From positions 1-37,885 of the forward strand of contig JAIFMO010000223.1 in NCBI GenBank assembly GCA_020048435.1: a stretch of 37,885 bases of DNA, in the 5' to 3' direction. The notes beneath the pieces are model-generated. The model saw only the letters and a list, made by a program, of their open reading frames with translations, made no database searches and had not been told where the DNA came from. The position numbers and the translations under genes are program-made. The DNA comes from Sulfuritalea sp. (GTDB lineage: Bacteria; Pseudomonadota; Gammaproteobacteria; Burkholderiales; Rhodocyclaceae). This document shows positions 17,883 to 28,106 of the stretch, in pieces (position 1 is the stretch's first letter; every line of letters starts with the position of its first letter).

Positions 17883-18623
17883 TTATTTCGCGCACTTGTT
17901 GGCCTCGGCTTGCGCCTTCTCGAAATCGAGCTTGCCTTCGTAGATGGCGCGGCCGGTGATGGCGCCCATGATGCCTTCGTCCTGCACCGCGCAGAGCGCC
18001 TTGACGTCATCCATGCTGGCGATGCCGCCCGAGGCGATCACCGGAATCTTCAGCGCTTGCGCCAGCTTGACGGTAGCATCGACATTGACGCCCGAGAGCA
18101 TGCCGTCGCGGCCGATGTCGGTGTAGATGATCGCCTCGACGCCATAGTCCTCAAACTTTTTGGCGAGGTCGATGACGTCGTGGCCGGTCATTTTCGACCA
18201 GCCATCCACCGCCACCTTGCCATCCTTGGCATCCAGCCCGACGATGATGTGGCCGGGAAAGGCGGTACAGGCGTCGTGCAGGAAGCCGGGATTCTTGACG
18301 GCGGCTGTGCCGATGATGACGTAACTGAGGCCGTCGTCAAGGCAGCGCGCAATGGTGTCGAGGTCACGAATGCCGCCGCCGAGCTGGACCGGAATCTCTT
18401 CGCCGACTTCCTTGAGAATCGCCTTGATGGCCGGTTCATTTTTCGGCTTGCCGGCAAAAGCGCCGTTGAGATCGACGAGATGCAAGCGGCGCGCGCCCAG
18501 GTCGATCCAGTGGCGCGCCATGGCGGCAGGGTCTTCGGAGAACACGGTAGCGTCGTCCATGTCGCCTTGCTTGAGGCGGACGCAATGGCCGTCCTTGAGA
18601 TCGATGGCAGGTATCAGCAGCAT
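17883..18623 (-). CDS. hisA: Phosphoribosylformimino-AICAR ribotide isomerase
   Basis: A 246-residue TIM barrel that catalyses the Amadori isomerisation of ProFAR to PRFAR. Catalytic Asp8 in IPAIDLKDG and the second Asp in YTDIGRDGM near 130 are present, with GGGIRDLDT and SGGIASMDD as phosphate-binding loops. It sits between hisH and hisF, 41 bases from hisH. Confidence 0.97.
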   Translation of the reverse strand: MLLIPAIDLKDGHCVRLKQGDMDDATVFSEDPAAMARHWIDLGARRLHLVDLNGAFAGKPKNEPAIKAILKEVGEEIPVQLGGGIRDLDTIARCLDDGLSYVIIGTAAVKNPGFLHDACTAFPGHIIVGLDAKDGKVAVDGWSKMTGHDVIDLAKKFEDYGVEAIIYTDIGRDGMLSGVNVDATVKLAQALKIPVIASGGIASMDDVKALCAVQDEGIMGAITGRAIYEGKLDFEKAQAEANKCAK

Positions 18624-18664
18624 GATGGGGGACTTAGCGATGGTAAGGTGAGTGTCGGGAAAAA

Positions 18665-19309
18665 TCAGGGCGACCAGCGCATGAAATTACCGAGCAACGC
18701 GAGGCCGGCCTGTGCGCTTTTCTCGGGGTGGAACTGTACCGCGAAGATGTTGCCGCGCGCCACCGCACTGGTAAATGGAATGCCATAAACCGTGGAACCG
18801 GTAATCACCTCCGGCGACACCGGTTCGACGTAGTAGCTGTGCACGAAATAGAAGCGGCTGCCGTTGGCAATATCGTGCCAGAGTGGGTGCGGTTCGGCCT
18901 GCTCGACGCCGTTCCAGCCCATGTGCGGCACCTTGAGGCGACTGCCGCTGCCATCGGTGGCGAACATCGCCTCCTCGGGGAAGCGGCGTACCTGGCCGGG
19001 GAAGAGGCCGAGGCCGGGCACGTCGCCCTCCTCGCTGTGCTCGAACAGCATTTGCAGGCCGATGCAGATGCCGAGGAAAGGCTTGTTCGCCGCCGCGTCG
19101 ATCACGGCCTGGCGCAATCCGCGTTCGCCAAGCTGGCGCATGCAGTCGGGCATCGCGCCCTGCCCGGGGACGACGACGCGGTCGGCTGCCGCCACCTGTG
19201 CCGGATCGGCGGTAACCAGAACTTTGGCAGTGGGCGCAACATGTTCGATCGCCTTGGCGACCGAACGCAAGTTACCCATGCCGTAATCAACAACAGCGAC
19301 TGTCGTCAT
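18665..19309 (-). CDS. hisH: Imidazole glycerol phosphate synthase, glutaminase subunit
   Basis: Class I glutamine amidotransferase that supplies ammonia to HisF. I placed the start at ATG 19309 ([13 protein letters not shown], 214 residues), the conserved family N-terminus; an open extension to 19564 is hisB read out of frame. The triad is visible: Cys in GICIGLQML near 83, and His/Glu in VQFHPEKS near 195. It lies 10 bases after hisB. Confidence 0.96.
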   Translation of the reverse strand: MTTVAVVDYGMGNLRSVAKAIEHVAPTAKVLVTADPAQVAAADRVVVPGQGAMPDCMRQLGERGLRQAVIDAAANKPFLGICIGLQMLFEHSEEGDVPGLGLFPGQVRRFPEEAMFATDGSGSRLKVPHMGWNGVEQAEPHPLWHDIANGSRFYFVHSYYVEPVSPEVITGSTVYGIPFTSAVARGNIFAVQFHPEKSAQAGLALLGNFMRWSP

Positions 19310-19319
19310 GATGCGGTGC

Positions 19320-19907
19320 TCAGAGCGTGCCTTTGGTCGAGGGAATCGCGCCGGCGGCGCGGGCATCGTCGGCAACGGCCATGCGCAGAGCGCGACCGAA
19401 AGCCTTGAACACCGTTTCGGCCTGGTGGTGGGCGTTGTCGCCGCGCAGGTTGTCGATGTGCGCGGTGATGGCGGCATGATTGACCAGGCCCTGGAAAAAC
19501 TCGCGCACCAGATCGATATCGAATTCGCCGACGCTGCCGCGGGTGAAATCAACATTGAAAACAAGCCCCGGCCGGCCGGAGAGATCGATCACCACGCGCG
19601 ATAGCGCCTCATCGAGCGGCACATAGGCATGGCCGTAGCGGACGAGGCCCTTCTTGTCGCCCCAGGCCTGCGCCAGCGCCTGGCCGAAGGTGATGCCGAC
19701 ATCTTCAACGGTGTGATGGGCGTCGATGTGCAGGTCGCCTTGCGCTTCGACTTCGAGGTCGAGCATGCCGTGGCGGGCGATCTGATCGAGCATGTGATCG
19801 AAAAATCCGACGCCGGTGGCAAGTTGCGACTTGCCCGAGCCGTCAAGATCGACTTTGACCCGAATACGGGTTTCGAGGGTGTTACGGTGCACTTCGGCGC
19901 GGCGCAT
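19320..19907 (-). CDS. hisB: Imidazoleglycerol-phosphate dehydratase
   Basis: A 195-residue monofunctional dehydratase (no phosphatase domain) that makes imidazole acetol phosphate. I chose ATG 19907 ([15 protein letters not shown]), which matches the family start; a long open extension beyond it runs antisense through hisC. Metal-binding histidine motifs are clear: [23 protein letters not shown] and, near the end, [13 protein letters not shown]. It is the first gene of the hisBHAFIE-hinT-tatABC string and is divergent from hisC with a 96-base gap that likely holds both promoters. I could not pick out a convincing -35/-10 pair. Confidence 0.96.
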   Translation of the reverse strand: MRRAEVHRNTLETRIRVKVDLDGSGKSQLATGVGFFDHMLDQIARHGMLDLEVEAQGDLHIDAHHTVEDVGITFGQALAQAWGDKKGLVRYGHAYVPLDEALSRVVIDLSGRPGLVFNVDFTRGSVGEFDIDLVREFFQGLVNHAAITAHIDNLRGDNAHHQAETVFKAFGRALRMAVADDARAAGAIPSTKGTL

Positions 19908-20003
19908 GGCGTTGGCGTCAGGGTTGAAACGAACGGCATGATACCATTTCGCGCCTGCTGCAACCGCTACCCCACCGAACCCACCGTCGTCCACACCGCC
20001 ACC

Positions 20004-21092
20004 ATGAGCCGCTACTGGAGCACCGTCGTCAAGGGCCTCACGCCCTATGTTCCGGGCGAGCAACCCAAGCTCGCCAATCTCGTCAAGCTCAACACCAACG
20101 AGAACCCCTACGGCCCGAGTCCGCGGGTGCTGGAAGCGTTGCGCATCGAACTGGGCGAGCGCGGCGATAACCTGCGCCTCTATCCCGACCCCAATGCCGA
20201 CCGTCTCAAGGCCGCCGTTGCCAGCTTTTTCGGCAACATCGAGCCGCGTCAGGTTTTCGTCGGCAATGGTTCCGACGAAGTACTGGGCCACGTTTTCCTC
20301 GCCCTGCTCAAGCATGAGCGGCCTATCCTGTTCCCCGACATCACCTACAGTTTTTATCCCGTCTATTGCGGGCTCTACGACATCGAATACCAGGCCGTGC
20401 CGCTCGACGACGCTTTTGCCATCCGCGTTGCCGACTACGCCCGGCCAAGGGGTGAAATTGGCGGCATCGTTTTCCCCAATCCCAACGCACCCACCGGCCG
20501 CGGCCTGCCGCTGGCCGACATCGCCCGGCTGCTGGCAGCGAACCCGGATTCGGTGGTGGTGATCGACGAAGCCTACATCGACTTCGGCGGCCCCGGCTTC
20601 GATTCGGCCATCGCGCTGGTGAATCAGCACCCCAACCTGCTGGTGGTGCAAACCCTGTCCAAATCGCGCTCGCTGGCCGGCCTGCGCGTTGGTTTCGCCG
20701 TTGGCCACCCCGACCTGATCGAGGCGCTGGAGCGGGTCAAGAACAGCTTCAACTCCTACCCGCTCGACCGCCTCGCCATCGCCGGCGCGGTGGCCGCGCT
20801 GGAAGACCGCGAGTGGTTTGAACGCACGCGCCAGGCGGTGATCCGCAGCCGCGTCAAACTGGTCGCCGATCTTGCCGCGCTGGGTTTCGAGGTGTTGCCA
20901 TCGCAGGCCAATTTCGTTTTCGCCCGCCATCCGCGACACGACGCCGAAAAGTCGGCGCTAGCGCTACGGCAACGCTCGATCATCGTGCGTCATTTCAGGT
21001 TGCCACGCATCGACCAGTTCCTGCGCATCACCATCGGCACCGACGCCCAGTGCGAAACGCTGGTCACGGCGCTGCGCGAAATCCTCGGCTAG
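20004..21092 (+). CDS. hisC: Histidinol-phosphate aminotransferase
   Basis: A 362-residue PLP-dependent fold-type I aminotransferase converting imidazole acetol phosphate to histidinol phosphate. The start is ATG 20004 ([12 protein letters not shown]); open sequence upstream is antisense to hisB. Family motifs are [43 protein letters not shown] and the PLP lysine in [14 protein letters not shown]. Near the C-terminus a dispersed repeat copy is read in frame as EKSALALRQ, in a variable stretch before SIIVRHF, apparently without changing the local length. It is the only his gene on the plus strand, whereas related genomes usually keep hisC co-directional between hisD and hisB. Confidence 0.95.
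   Translation: MSRYWSTVVKGLTPYVPGEQPKLANLVKLNTNENPYGPSPRVLEALRIELGERGDNLRLYPDPNADRLKAAVASFFGNIEPRQVFVGNGSDEVLGHVFLALLKHERPILFPDITYSFYPVYCGLYDIEYQAVPLDDAFAIRVADYARPRGEIGGIVFPNPNAPTGRGLPLADIARLLAANPDSVVVIDEAYIDFGGPGFDSAIALVNQHPNLLVVQTLSKSRSLAGLRVGFAVGHPDLIEALERVKNSFNSYPLDRLAIAGAVAALEDREWFERTRQAVIRSRVKLVADLAALGFEVLPSQANFVFARHPRHDAEKSALALRQRSIIVRHFRLPRIDQFLRITIGTDAQCETLVTALREILG
20947..20970 (+). repeat. Dispersed 25-base repeat, copy 5 (inside hisC)
   Basis: Four A's then the core with one substitution (GCGCTACGG in place of GCGGTACGG). It is in sense orientation and read as EKSALALRQ. Confidence 0.82.
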
Positions 21093-21126
21093 AAACCCGG
21101 CCGGAAACACCCTCCACCCTCGCGGG

Positions 21127-22734
21127 CTACATCCCCCAGACGCCGATGGCGTGGCCGGCGCTTTGCTCGGTGCGGTGCCAGATGCGCTCGTCCCAGCTTT
21201 TCCCGGGACGACGGTCGAAGATGATCAGATAGGCCTCGTTGGCCCCGCAACGATCGGCGTAATCGGCGGTTTGCGCCAGCCCTTCGGCCAGTGTCGCCTC
21301 CGGCGCTTTCTTCAAGAGTTTTAGTTCGATCACAACGCGCTGCACCGGGCCGAGATAGCCCTGCGCTTCATCGATGGGCCACTCCAGAAACAGATCGGTG
21401 CGCCGCCGGCCCAAGCCGTATTCGCGGTTGATGCGACCGCCGCCGTTCACGATGCGCTGTAAAAACGCCTGCATCAACAGTTGCGGGCCGGCTTCCTTGT
21501 AGTTGAAGCCGTCGATCCAGGCGTCGGATTGCTCGCGGAAGAACTGCTGGAAGGCCCCCAGCAGCTTGGGCATGTCCAGCCGGCGCAGCGGCGTCAGGTA
21601 CCACGGCTGGTCGTGGGCAATGCGCGTTTGCGTCACCCAGGTCAGGTCGCGCGGGATGACTTCGCGGTAGATGCGGTTGGAAATGGCGAGCTGCGGCCGG
21701 GTGCGGATCAGGCCGAGGTCTTCGACATACTGCTGATCGTCAGTGGAGACCCGGTCCAGCACCTCGTCACCTTCCAGCAAGGCGGCCACGACGTTGTGCA
21801 CGCGCGCCTCCTGCAACTTGTCGGAGAGTTGGTCGAGGTGGGTGGCGCGGCTCTGGATCAGCCGTTCGCGGGCGGCCTTGTAACGCTCCAGCGTGATGGG
21901 CAGGGTGCGATTGCGCAGTTCCCGGTCTTTCCATGTCACTTCATAGCCCAAGGCATTCACCAGCCAGGGCTGACCGAAGGTGTCTTCCCACAGTTCGGGG
22001 TAGATGGCCGGGTCGATGGCCTGACCGGCTTCATCCTCATGCTGGCGCCACAACGTCTCACACTCGGCGCGGATAAAGTTGCCCAGGCGCAGGGATTCGG
22101 CCTTGATGTTGAAGGCCGAGCCACCGGTGATGATTTCGTGGTGGGCGGTGTGGATGCGATAGTCGCGCACATCGCGCACACCGCACAGCACGACCGTCTG
22201 CGGGAAGGCTTGCGGCCGTTGCGCGTAGCCGGCGCGAATCTGCCGCAGCAGCGAGATCAAACTGTCGCCGACAAGGGCATCGACTTCGTCGAGCAGCAGC
22301 ACGGTGGGCCGTGGGTCGGTGGGCCGTGGATCGGTGGCGGACCAGTGCGCCAGCAACTGCCGCCAGCGATCACCGGCGGGAATTTGCGGGCCGGCATCTT
22401 TCAGCCAGGCCAGCAGGCTGTCGTCACCCAGATAATACTGGGCAGCGAAGGCCATGGCGCTGCAAGCGATGGCGATGCCTTGCTCCATGTCGCCGCGCGC
22501 CGCCTGCGCGCCTTCGATGTTGACATACAGCGCACGGAAGCGGCGTTGGGTATTGAGGTGAAGCATCAGCGCCAGCAGCGAAGTGGTCTTGCCGGTCTGG
22601 CGCGGAGCGTACAGGGAGAAGTAACGCTGCTGGTCGATCAACACCTCGATCTCGGCCAGATCGATACGCGCCAGCGGATCGATCATGTAGTGCCGGCCCG
22701 GGACGGACGGCCCGGCGGTGTTGAATGTTTTCAT
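21127..22734 (-). CDS. AAA-type ATPase with PD-(D/E)XK nuclease-like C-terminus
   Basis: A 535-residue protein. The N-terminal P-loop domain has Walker A APRQTGKTTSL (about 43-53) and Walker B TVLLLDEVDAL (about 144-154), the layout of the AAA_14-like archaeal/bacterial ATPase group. A middle region (about 230-400) looks like a winged-helix section. The C-terminus has a PD-(D/E)XK-like signature: GRRRTDLFLEW (Asp447) and VVIELKLLKK (Glu470, Lys472), then a Gln in GLAQTADY. Such AAA plus nuclease-fold proteins are scattered and mobile, and their function is poorly known. A 15-base tandem duplication (22304-22333) gives TDPRPTDPRP before Walker B. Dispersed repeats lie just outside both ends. 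It is convergent with hisC, 34 bases apart. Confidence 0.8.
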   Translation of the reverse strand: MKTFNTAGPSVPGRHYMIDPLARIDLAEIEVLIDQQRYFSLYAPRQTGKTTSLLALMLHLNTQRRFRALYVNIEGAQAARGDMEQGIAIACSAMAFAAQYYLGDDSLLAWLKDAGPQIPAGDRWRQLLAHWSATDPRPTDPRPTVLLLDEVDALVGDSLISLLRQIRAGYAQRPQAFPQTVVLCGVRDVRDYRIHTAHHEIITGGSAFNIKAESLRLGNFIRAECETLWRQHEDEAGQAIDPAIYPELWEDTFGQPWLVNALGYEVTWKDRELRNRTLPITLERYKAARERLIQSRATHLDQLSDKLQEARVHNVVAALLEGDEVLDRVSTDDQQYVEDLGLIRTRPQLAISNRIYREVIPRDLTWVTQTRIAHDQPWYLTPLRRLDMPKLLGAFQQFFREQSDAWIDGFNYKEAGPQLLMQAFLQRIVNGGGRINREYGLGRRRTDLFLEWPIDEAQGYLGPVQRVVIELKLLKKAPEATLAEGLAQTADYADRCGANEAYLIIFDRRPGKSWDERIWHRTEQSAGHAIGVWGM

Positions 22735-22757
22735 GAGGCCATCATGCCAGCCAGCCC

Positions 22758-22782
22758 AAAAAGTCGGCGGTAGCGGTACGGC
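22758..22782 (+). repeat. Dispersed 25-base repeat, copy 6 (intergenic)
   Basis: Four to five A's then the core with the GGCGGTAGC variant, identical over the core to the tatB copy. It lies between the AAA ATPase start and the end of ppk2. Confidence 0.9.
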
Positions 22783-22821
22783 AGCGCGCCCGCCCCGCTC
22801 TGCCCGACCCTGGGGATGCCG

Positions 22822-23751
22822 TCAATAAATGGCCGGTACGATCATCTCCCTTGGCACGGGATTCCGCAGGTAGTCCGGGTTGTACACGCGTTCCGGCAAG
22901 GCGACGGGATCGCGCTCGATTTCCTCGTAGGCGACATGGCTCAACAGGTGATGGATGCAGTTGAGTCGGGCCTTTTTCTTATCCACCGCCTCGATGATCC
23001 ACCAGGGCGCTTCGGGGATATGGGTGCGTTCCAGCATGATTTCCTTGGCCTTGGTGTACCGCTCCCAGTTGCGGCGCGATTCCATGTCCATCGGACTCAG
23101 CTTCCATTGTTTGAGTGGATCGTGGATGCGCATCTTGAAGCGCATTTCCTGCTCATCGTCGGTGATGGAAAACCAGTACTTGATGAGGATGATGCCCGAA
23201 CGGATGAGCATCTTTTCGAATTCCGGCACGGTGCGAAAGAATTCCTCGTAATCCTCATCGCTGCAAAACTCCATGACCTTTTCCACGCCGGCCCGGTTGT
23301 ACCAGCTACGATCAAACAGCACGATCTCGCCGCCGGCCGGCAGATGCGACACATAACGCTGGAAATACCACTGGGTGCGTTCCCGCTCGCTCGGCGCCGG
23401 CAAGGCCGCCACGCGACAAACGCGGGGGTTGAGGCGCTGGGTGATGCGCTTGATGACGCCGCCCTTGCCGGCCGCGTCGCGGCCTTCGAACAGAACCACC
23501 ACCTTCAGCTTCTTGTGCACCACCCAGTCCTGCAATTTGACCAGTTCGCCCTGCAGCCGGAACAGCTCCTTGAAATAGAAATGCCGATCCAGACCCGGCG
23601 TCTCGCACGCCGCCGTCGTGGCCTCGGCGATCAGCGCATTCATGCGGTCATCGTCGATTTCCATTTCCAGCTCTTCATCAAAGCTGTCCAGCAAATCTTC
23701 TTGAATCCGGCGCTCGTAATCCGCGCGCTGCTTGATCTTATTTACGCTCAT
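22822..23751 (-). CDS. ppk2: Polyphosphate kinase 2 family protein
   Basis: A PPK2-family phosphotransferase that uses polyphosphate to phosphorylate nucleotides. I chose ATG 23751 (MSVNKIKQRADYERR, 309 residues), preceded by GGGGAG; an open extension to 23826 lacks conserved residues. Motifs are Walker A FEGRDAAGKGG (88-98), RITQRLNPRVCRVAALPAPSERE (written here in the family's substrate region), Walker B-like IVLFDRSWYNRAG, and the lid. Length and motifs fit the single-domain class I group. The nucleotide specificity (ADP, GDP or others) cannot be fixed by sight. It is part of the block that separates hisD from hisB. Confidence 0.92.
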   Translation of the reverse strand: MSVNKIKQRADYERRIQEDLLDSFDEELEMEIDDDRMNALIAEATTAACETPGLDRHFYFKELFRLQGELVKLQDWVVHKKLKVVVLFEGRDAAGKGGVIKRITQRLNPRVCRVAALPAPSERERTQWYFQRYVSHLPAGGEIVLFDRSWYNRAGVEKVMEFCSDEDYEEFFRTVPEFEKMLIRSGIILIKYWFSITDDEQEMRFKMRIHDPLKQWKLSPMDMESRRNWERYTKAKEIMLERTHIPEAPWWIIEAVDKKKARLNCIHHLLSHVAYEEIERDPVALPERVYNPDYLRNPVPREMIVPAIY

Positions 23752-23950
23752 TGAAATTGACTCCCCGTGATGTTTGATCGACGGAAGTATACAAACCTCT
23801 ACCGCGCCGCGCTCAAAAAGCATCAATCACTTCAGCCTCCCCGCCACCAGCGACTTCAGCAAGGTGGGCGAGCTCGATTCCCGAATTTCGAGCAGGGCGA
23901 CAATTCATCAACCCGCAAATACGGTGGCAACAGCTTGGGTCGGATCATCA

Positions 23951-23966
23951 CCCTCAAATTTGAGGG
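23951..23966. promoter_or_regulatory. Perfect 16-base palindrome
   Basis: CCCTCAAATTTGAGGG is an exact palindrome with an AT core in GC-rich DNA. It could be an operator for ppk2 (about 200 bases upstream of its start) or part of the 3' end of the hemerythrin transcript. No T run follows. Confidence 0.5.
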
Positions 23967-23975
23967 CTCAGTTGC

Positions 23976-23991
23976 GGCGGACTCGTCCGCC
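23976..23991. terminator. GC-rich hairpin after the hemerythrin gene
   Basis: GGCGGA-CTCG-TCCGCC forms a 6-base stem with a 4-base loop, about 55 bases beyond the hemerythrin stop. Only GC pairing supports it and there is no U tract, so a terminator role is tentative. Confidence 0.3.
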
Positions 23992-24046
23992 CATGACGCG
24001 TAGAGCGGAAAGCGCGTGGCGTCGAAGGGCAACGCCGCCAAAAAAA

Positions 24047-24532
24047 TCAGTGTCTGCCGCCTGAGCGGAAAAAGCGACCCAGCAAGCCGGAAATGAAGCC
24101 GGATTTCCCTTTGTCTGACGCATCTTGCCCGCCCGCCTTGTTGGCAAGCATCTTCTGAACGGTGCTGGCGTAGTCGTGATCTTCGCTGGCAATGTGGTTG
24201 ATCAACCAGGTTGTCAGCATGGTGTGCAATTCGTCGACGACGTCCTCGCCCTTGGCGGCGCGCATCGTGAAACCGGTGACACGCTTGATGAAGAGTTCAT
24301 GGACTTTTTGGTGCGGCTTGAGAAACTTGTAGCCCGCCTCTTCCATCATCGATTCTTCGAAGCTGAAATGCGACTGGGTGTAATCAACCAGTTGCTCGAT
24401 AACTTCGCCAACCAGGGTCTTGTCGCCCTTTGTCTTGGCTACCTCGAGGTGGTTTACGTAGGTAACGATCCGCTTGTGCTGTGCGTCAATGACCTCGATA
24501 CCGGTATCGAGCTTGCTGTCCCAAACGAGCAT
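24047..24532 (-). CDS. Bacteriohemerythrin
   Basis: A 161-residue stand-alone hemerythrin with all expected diiron ligands: His19 (DAQHKRI), His55 and Glu59 (HFSFEESMM), His74 and His78 (HQKVHELF), His113 and Asp118 (HIASEDHDY). Such proteins bind oxygen reversibly and may act in oxygen sensing, storage or delivery. The C-terminal 30 residues (ending GLLGRFFRSGGRH) are a short basic-hydrophobic extension that could contact a membrane or partner. It lies between ppk2 and hisD on the same strand but has separate gaps on both sides (98 bases to hisD). Confidence 0.93.
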   Translation of the reverse strand: MLVWDSKLDTGIEVIDAQHKRIVTYVNHLEVAKTKGDKTLVGEVIEQLVDYTQSHFSFEESMMEEAGYKFLKPHQKVHELFIKRVTGFTMRAAKGEDVVDELHTMLTTWLINHIASEDHDYASTVQKMLANKAGGQDASDKGKSGFISGLLGRFFRSGGRH

Positions 24533-24630
24533 GATGCTTCTCCCTTGACTGAGAAATCCACTAGAACTTTAGTGTTATACGCTCGATCTGGCTGGCGGGA
24601 AACACGTGCATCAAATTTTCATATTTCGGA

Positions 24631-25953
24631 TCAACGCACCAGGCGCAATTCGGCCGCACGGGCATGCGCAATCAGGCCTTCGCCGCGAGCCAGGATCGAG
24701 GCAATGGGCCCCAGCGTCTGCGCGCCGGCTGCGGATACGTCGATCAGGCTGGTGCGCTTCTGGAAGTCGTAAACACCGAGCGGACTGGAGAAGCGGGCGC
24801 TACGCGACGTCGGCAACACATGGTTCGGCCCGGCGCAGTAGTCGCCGAGCGATTCGGAGGTGTAATGGCCCATGAAGATGGCGCCGGCGTGGCGAATCTT
24901 GTCGAGCAGCGCGCGCGGATTCTCGACCGACAATTCAAGATGCTCGGGCGCGATGCGGTTGGCGATGGCGCAGGCTTCGTCAAGGTCGGCAACATGGATC
25001 AGGGCGCCGCGACCGGCAAGCGAGGCGGCGATGGTGTCGCGGCGCGGCATGGTCGGCAGCAGTTTTTCGATGCTGGCGGCGACGCGCTCGATGAAGGCGA
25101 CATCGGGACAGAGCAGGATGGACTGAGCCAGCTCGTCGTGCTCGGCCTGGGCGAAGAGGTCGATGGCGGTCCAGTCCGGGTCGCCCGAGCCGTCGGCGAT
25201 GATCAGCACTTCCGAGGGACCGGCCACCATGTCGATGCCAACGGTGCCGAAGACGCGCCGCTTGGCGCTGGCGACATAGGCGTTGCCGGGGCCGACGATC
25301 TTATCGACCTGCGGGATGGTTTGCGTGCCGTAAGCCAACGCCGCCACGGCCTGGGCGCCGCCGATGGTGAAGACGCGGTCGACACCGGTCAGATGGGCGG
25401 CGGCCAGCACCAGCGCATTTTTTTCGCCGCGCGGCGTCGGCACCACCATGATGAGTTCATTCACGCCCGCCACTTTGGCCGGCAAGGCGTTCATCAGCAC
25501 GGAACTGGGATAGGCGGCCTTGCCGCCGGGCACATAGAGGCCGACGCGGTCGAGCGGCGTGACTTTCTGGCCCAGGCGCGTGCCGCTCATTGGCCCTTCT
25601 GTTTCCGTGTATTCCCACGACTCGATCTTTTGCTTCTCGTGGTAAGCGCGCACGCGGGCGGCGGCGGCTTCGAGCGCGGTGCGCTGTTCGGCGGGGAGAC
25701 CATCGAACGCGGCTTTCAAAACCGCTTGCGGCAGTTCGAGCTCGGGCATCGCCTGCGCGTCGAGTTGGTCAAAACGGCGGGTGTAGTCGAGCACGGCGAC
25801 GTCGCCGAGGCTGCGCACGTTGGCGAGAATTTCGGCGACGGTGCGCTCGATGGCGTCGTCGGTAGAATTATCGAAAGCCAGCAGGGCGTCGAGCATCGAC
25901 AGGAATTGCGGCGCGCGACTGGAGAGGCGACGTATCGTCGCGGCCTGGCTCAT
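24631..25953 (-). CDS. hisD: Histidinol dehydrogenase
   Basis: A 440-residue zinc-dependent enzyme performing the last two steps of histidine synthesis, histidinol to histidine with two NAD. Motifs are [45 protein letters not shown], and the signature with zinc ligands [19 protein letters not shown], then the C-terminal [16 protein letters not shown]. The start codon overlaps the hisG stop by four bases. It is the last gene of the mla-murA-hisGD string, and the his order breaks just after it. Confidence 0.97.
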   Translation of the reverse strand: MSQAATIRRLSSRAPQFLSMLDALLAFDNSTDDAIERTVAEILANVRSLGDVAVLDYTRRFDQLDAQAMPELELPQAVLKAAFDGLPAEQRTALEAAAARVRAYHEKQKIESWEYTETEGPMSGTRLGQKVTPLDRVGLYVPGGKAAYPSSVLMNALPAKVAGVNELIMVVPTPRGEKNALVLAAAHLTGVDRVFTIGGAQAVAALAYGTQTIPQVDKIVGPGNAYVASAKRRVFGTVGIDMVAGPSEVLIIADGSGDPDWTAIDLFAQAEHDELAQSILLCPDVAFIERVAASIEKLLPTMPRRDTIAASLAGRGALIHVADLDEACAIANRIAPEHLELSVENPRALLDKIRHAGAIFMGHYTSESLGDYCAGPNHVLPTSRSARFSSPLGVYDFQKRTSLIDVSAAGAQTLGPIASILARGEGLIAHARAAELRLVR

Positions 25954-26591
25954 TTGATCGCTCCGGCAATGGCGTCGATGACGGGTTGCAACTGGTCGCG
26001 CTTCAGCTTGAGCGCGGCCTGATTGACCACCAGCCGCGAGGAGATCGGCATGATGTCTTCGACCTCAACCAGGTTGTTGGCCTTGAGCGTGCCGCCGGAC
26101 GAGACCAGATCGACGATGGCTTCGGCCAGACCGGCCAGCGGCGCCAGTTCCATCGAGCCGTAGAGCTTGATGAGGTCGACATGGACGCCCTTGGCGGCAA
26201 AATGTTCGCGGGCAGTGTTGATATATTTGGTGGCAATGCGCAGCCGCGCACCGCGTTGCACGGCGGCGGCGTAGTCGAAGCCGACCGGCGCGGCGACACT
26301 CATGCGGCACCTGGCAATCTTCAGATCGAGCGGCTGGTAGAGGCCGGCGCCGCCATGTTCGATCAGCACGTCCTTGCCTGCAATGCCTAGATCGGCCGCG
26401 CCGTATTGCACATAGGTCGGCACGTCGGAAGCGCGCACGATAACGACACGCACATCGTCGCGATTGGTGCCGATGATGAGCTTGCGCGACGATTCGGGGT
26501 TTTCGCTGGGCACGATGCCGGCGGCGGCAAGCAACGGTAGCGTTTCCTCAAAAATGCGGCCCTTGGAGAGGGCGATGGTGATTTGTGACAT
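25950..26591 (-). CDS. hisG: ATP phosphoribosyltransferase, short form
   Basis: Catalyses the first step of histidine synthesis, joining ATP and PRPP. The 213 residues are the short HisG form that lacks the C-terminal histidine-binding domain; in known systems this form needs the regulatory partner HisZ, which is not in this window. Motifs are [18 protein letters not shown], a [13 protein letters not shown] segment, and the PRPP loop [18 protein letters not shown]. It starts 4 bases after murA ends and overlaps hisD. Confidence 0.97.
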   Translation of the reverse strand: MSQITIALSKGRIFEETLPLLAAAGIVPSENPESSRKLIIGTNRDDVRVVIVRASDVPTYVQYGAADLGIAGKDVLIEHGGAGLYQPLDLKIARCRMSVAAPVGFDYAAAVQRGARLRIATKYINTAREHFAAKGVHVDLIKLYGSMELAPLAGLAEAIVDLVSSGGTLKANNLVEVEDIMPISSRLVVNQAALKLKRDQLQPVIDAIAGAIK

Positions 26592-26595
26592 GACT

Positions 26596-28105
<1,510 letters not shown>

Positions 28106-28106
28106 G

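Larger units (their letters stand above)
23752..24046. other. 295-base gap with two inverted repeats
   Basis: No convincing gene is seen between ppk2 and the hemerythrin gene. The gap contains a perfect 16-base palindrome (23951-23966) and a GC hairpin (23976-23991), both nearer the hemerythrin stop. It should include the ppk2 promoter, for which no clear consensus was found. Confidence 0.5.

Noticed and set aside
19320-20939. A 539-residue open frame ending as HisB
   Set aside because: The first 340 or so residues are antisense to hisC. Only the last 195 residues match HisB, so the start was placed at 19907.
24664-26022. Long plus-strand open frame across hisD
   Set aside because: It is antisense to a well-recognised hisD, is rich in His, Arg, Gly and Asp as expected for antisense reading of high-GC genes, and has no family signature. 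The same applies to long frames opposite dctM (1059-2282), the AAA ATPase (21481-22773), murA (26464-27633) and hisF/hisA.
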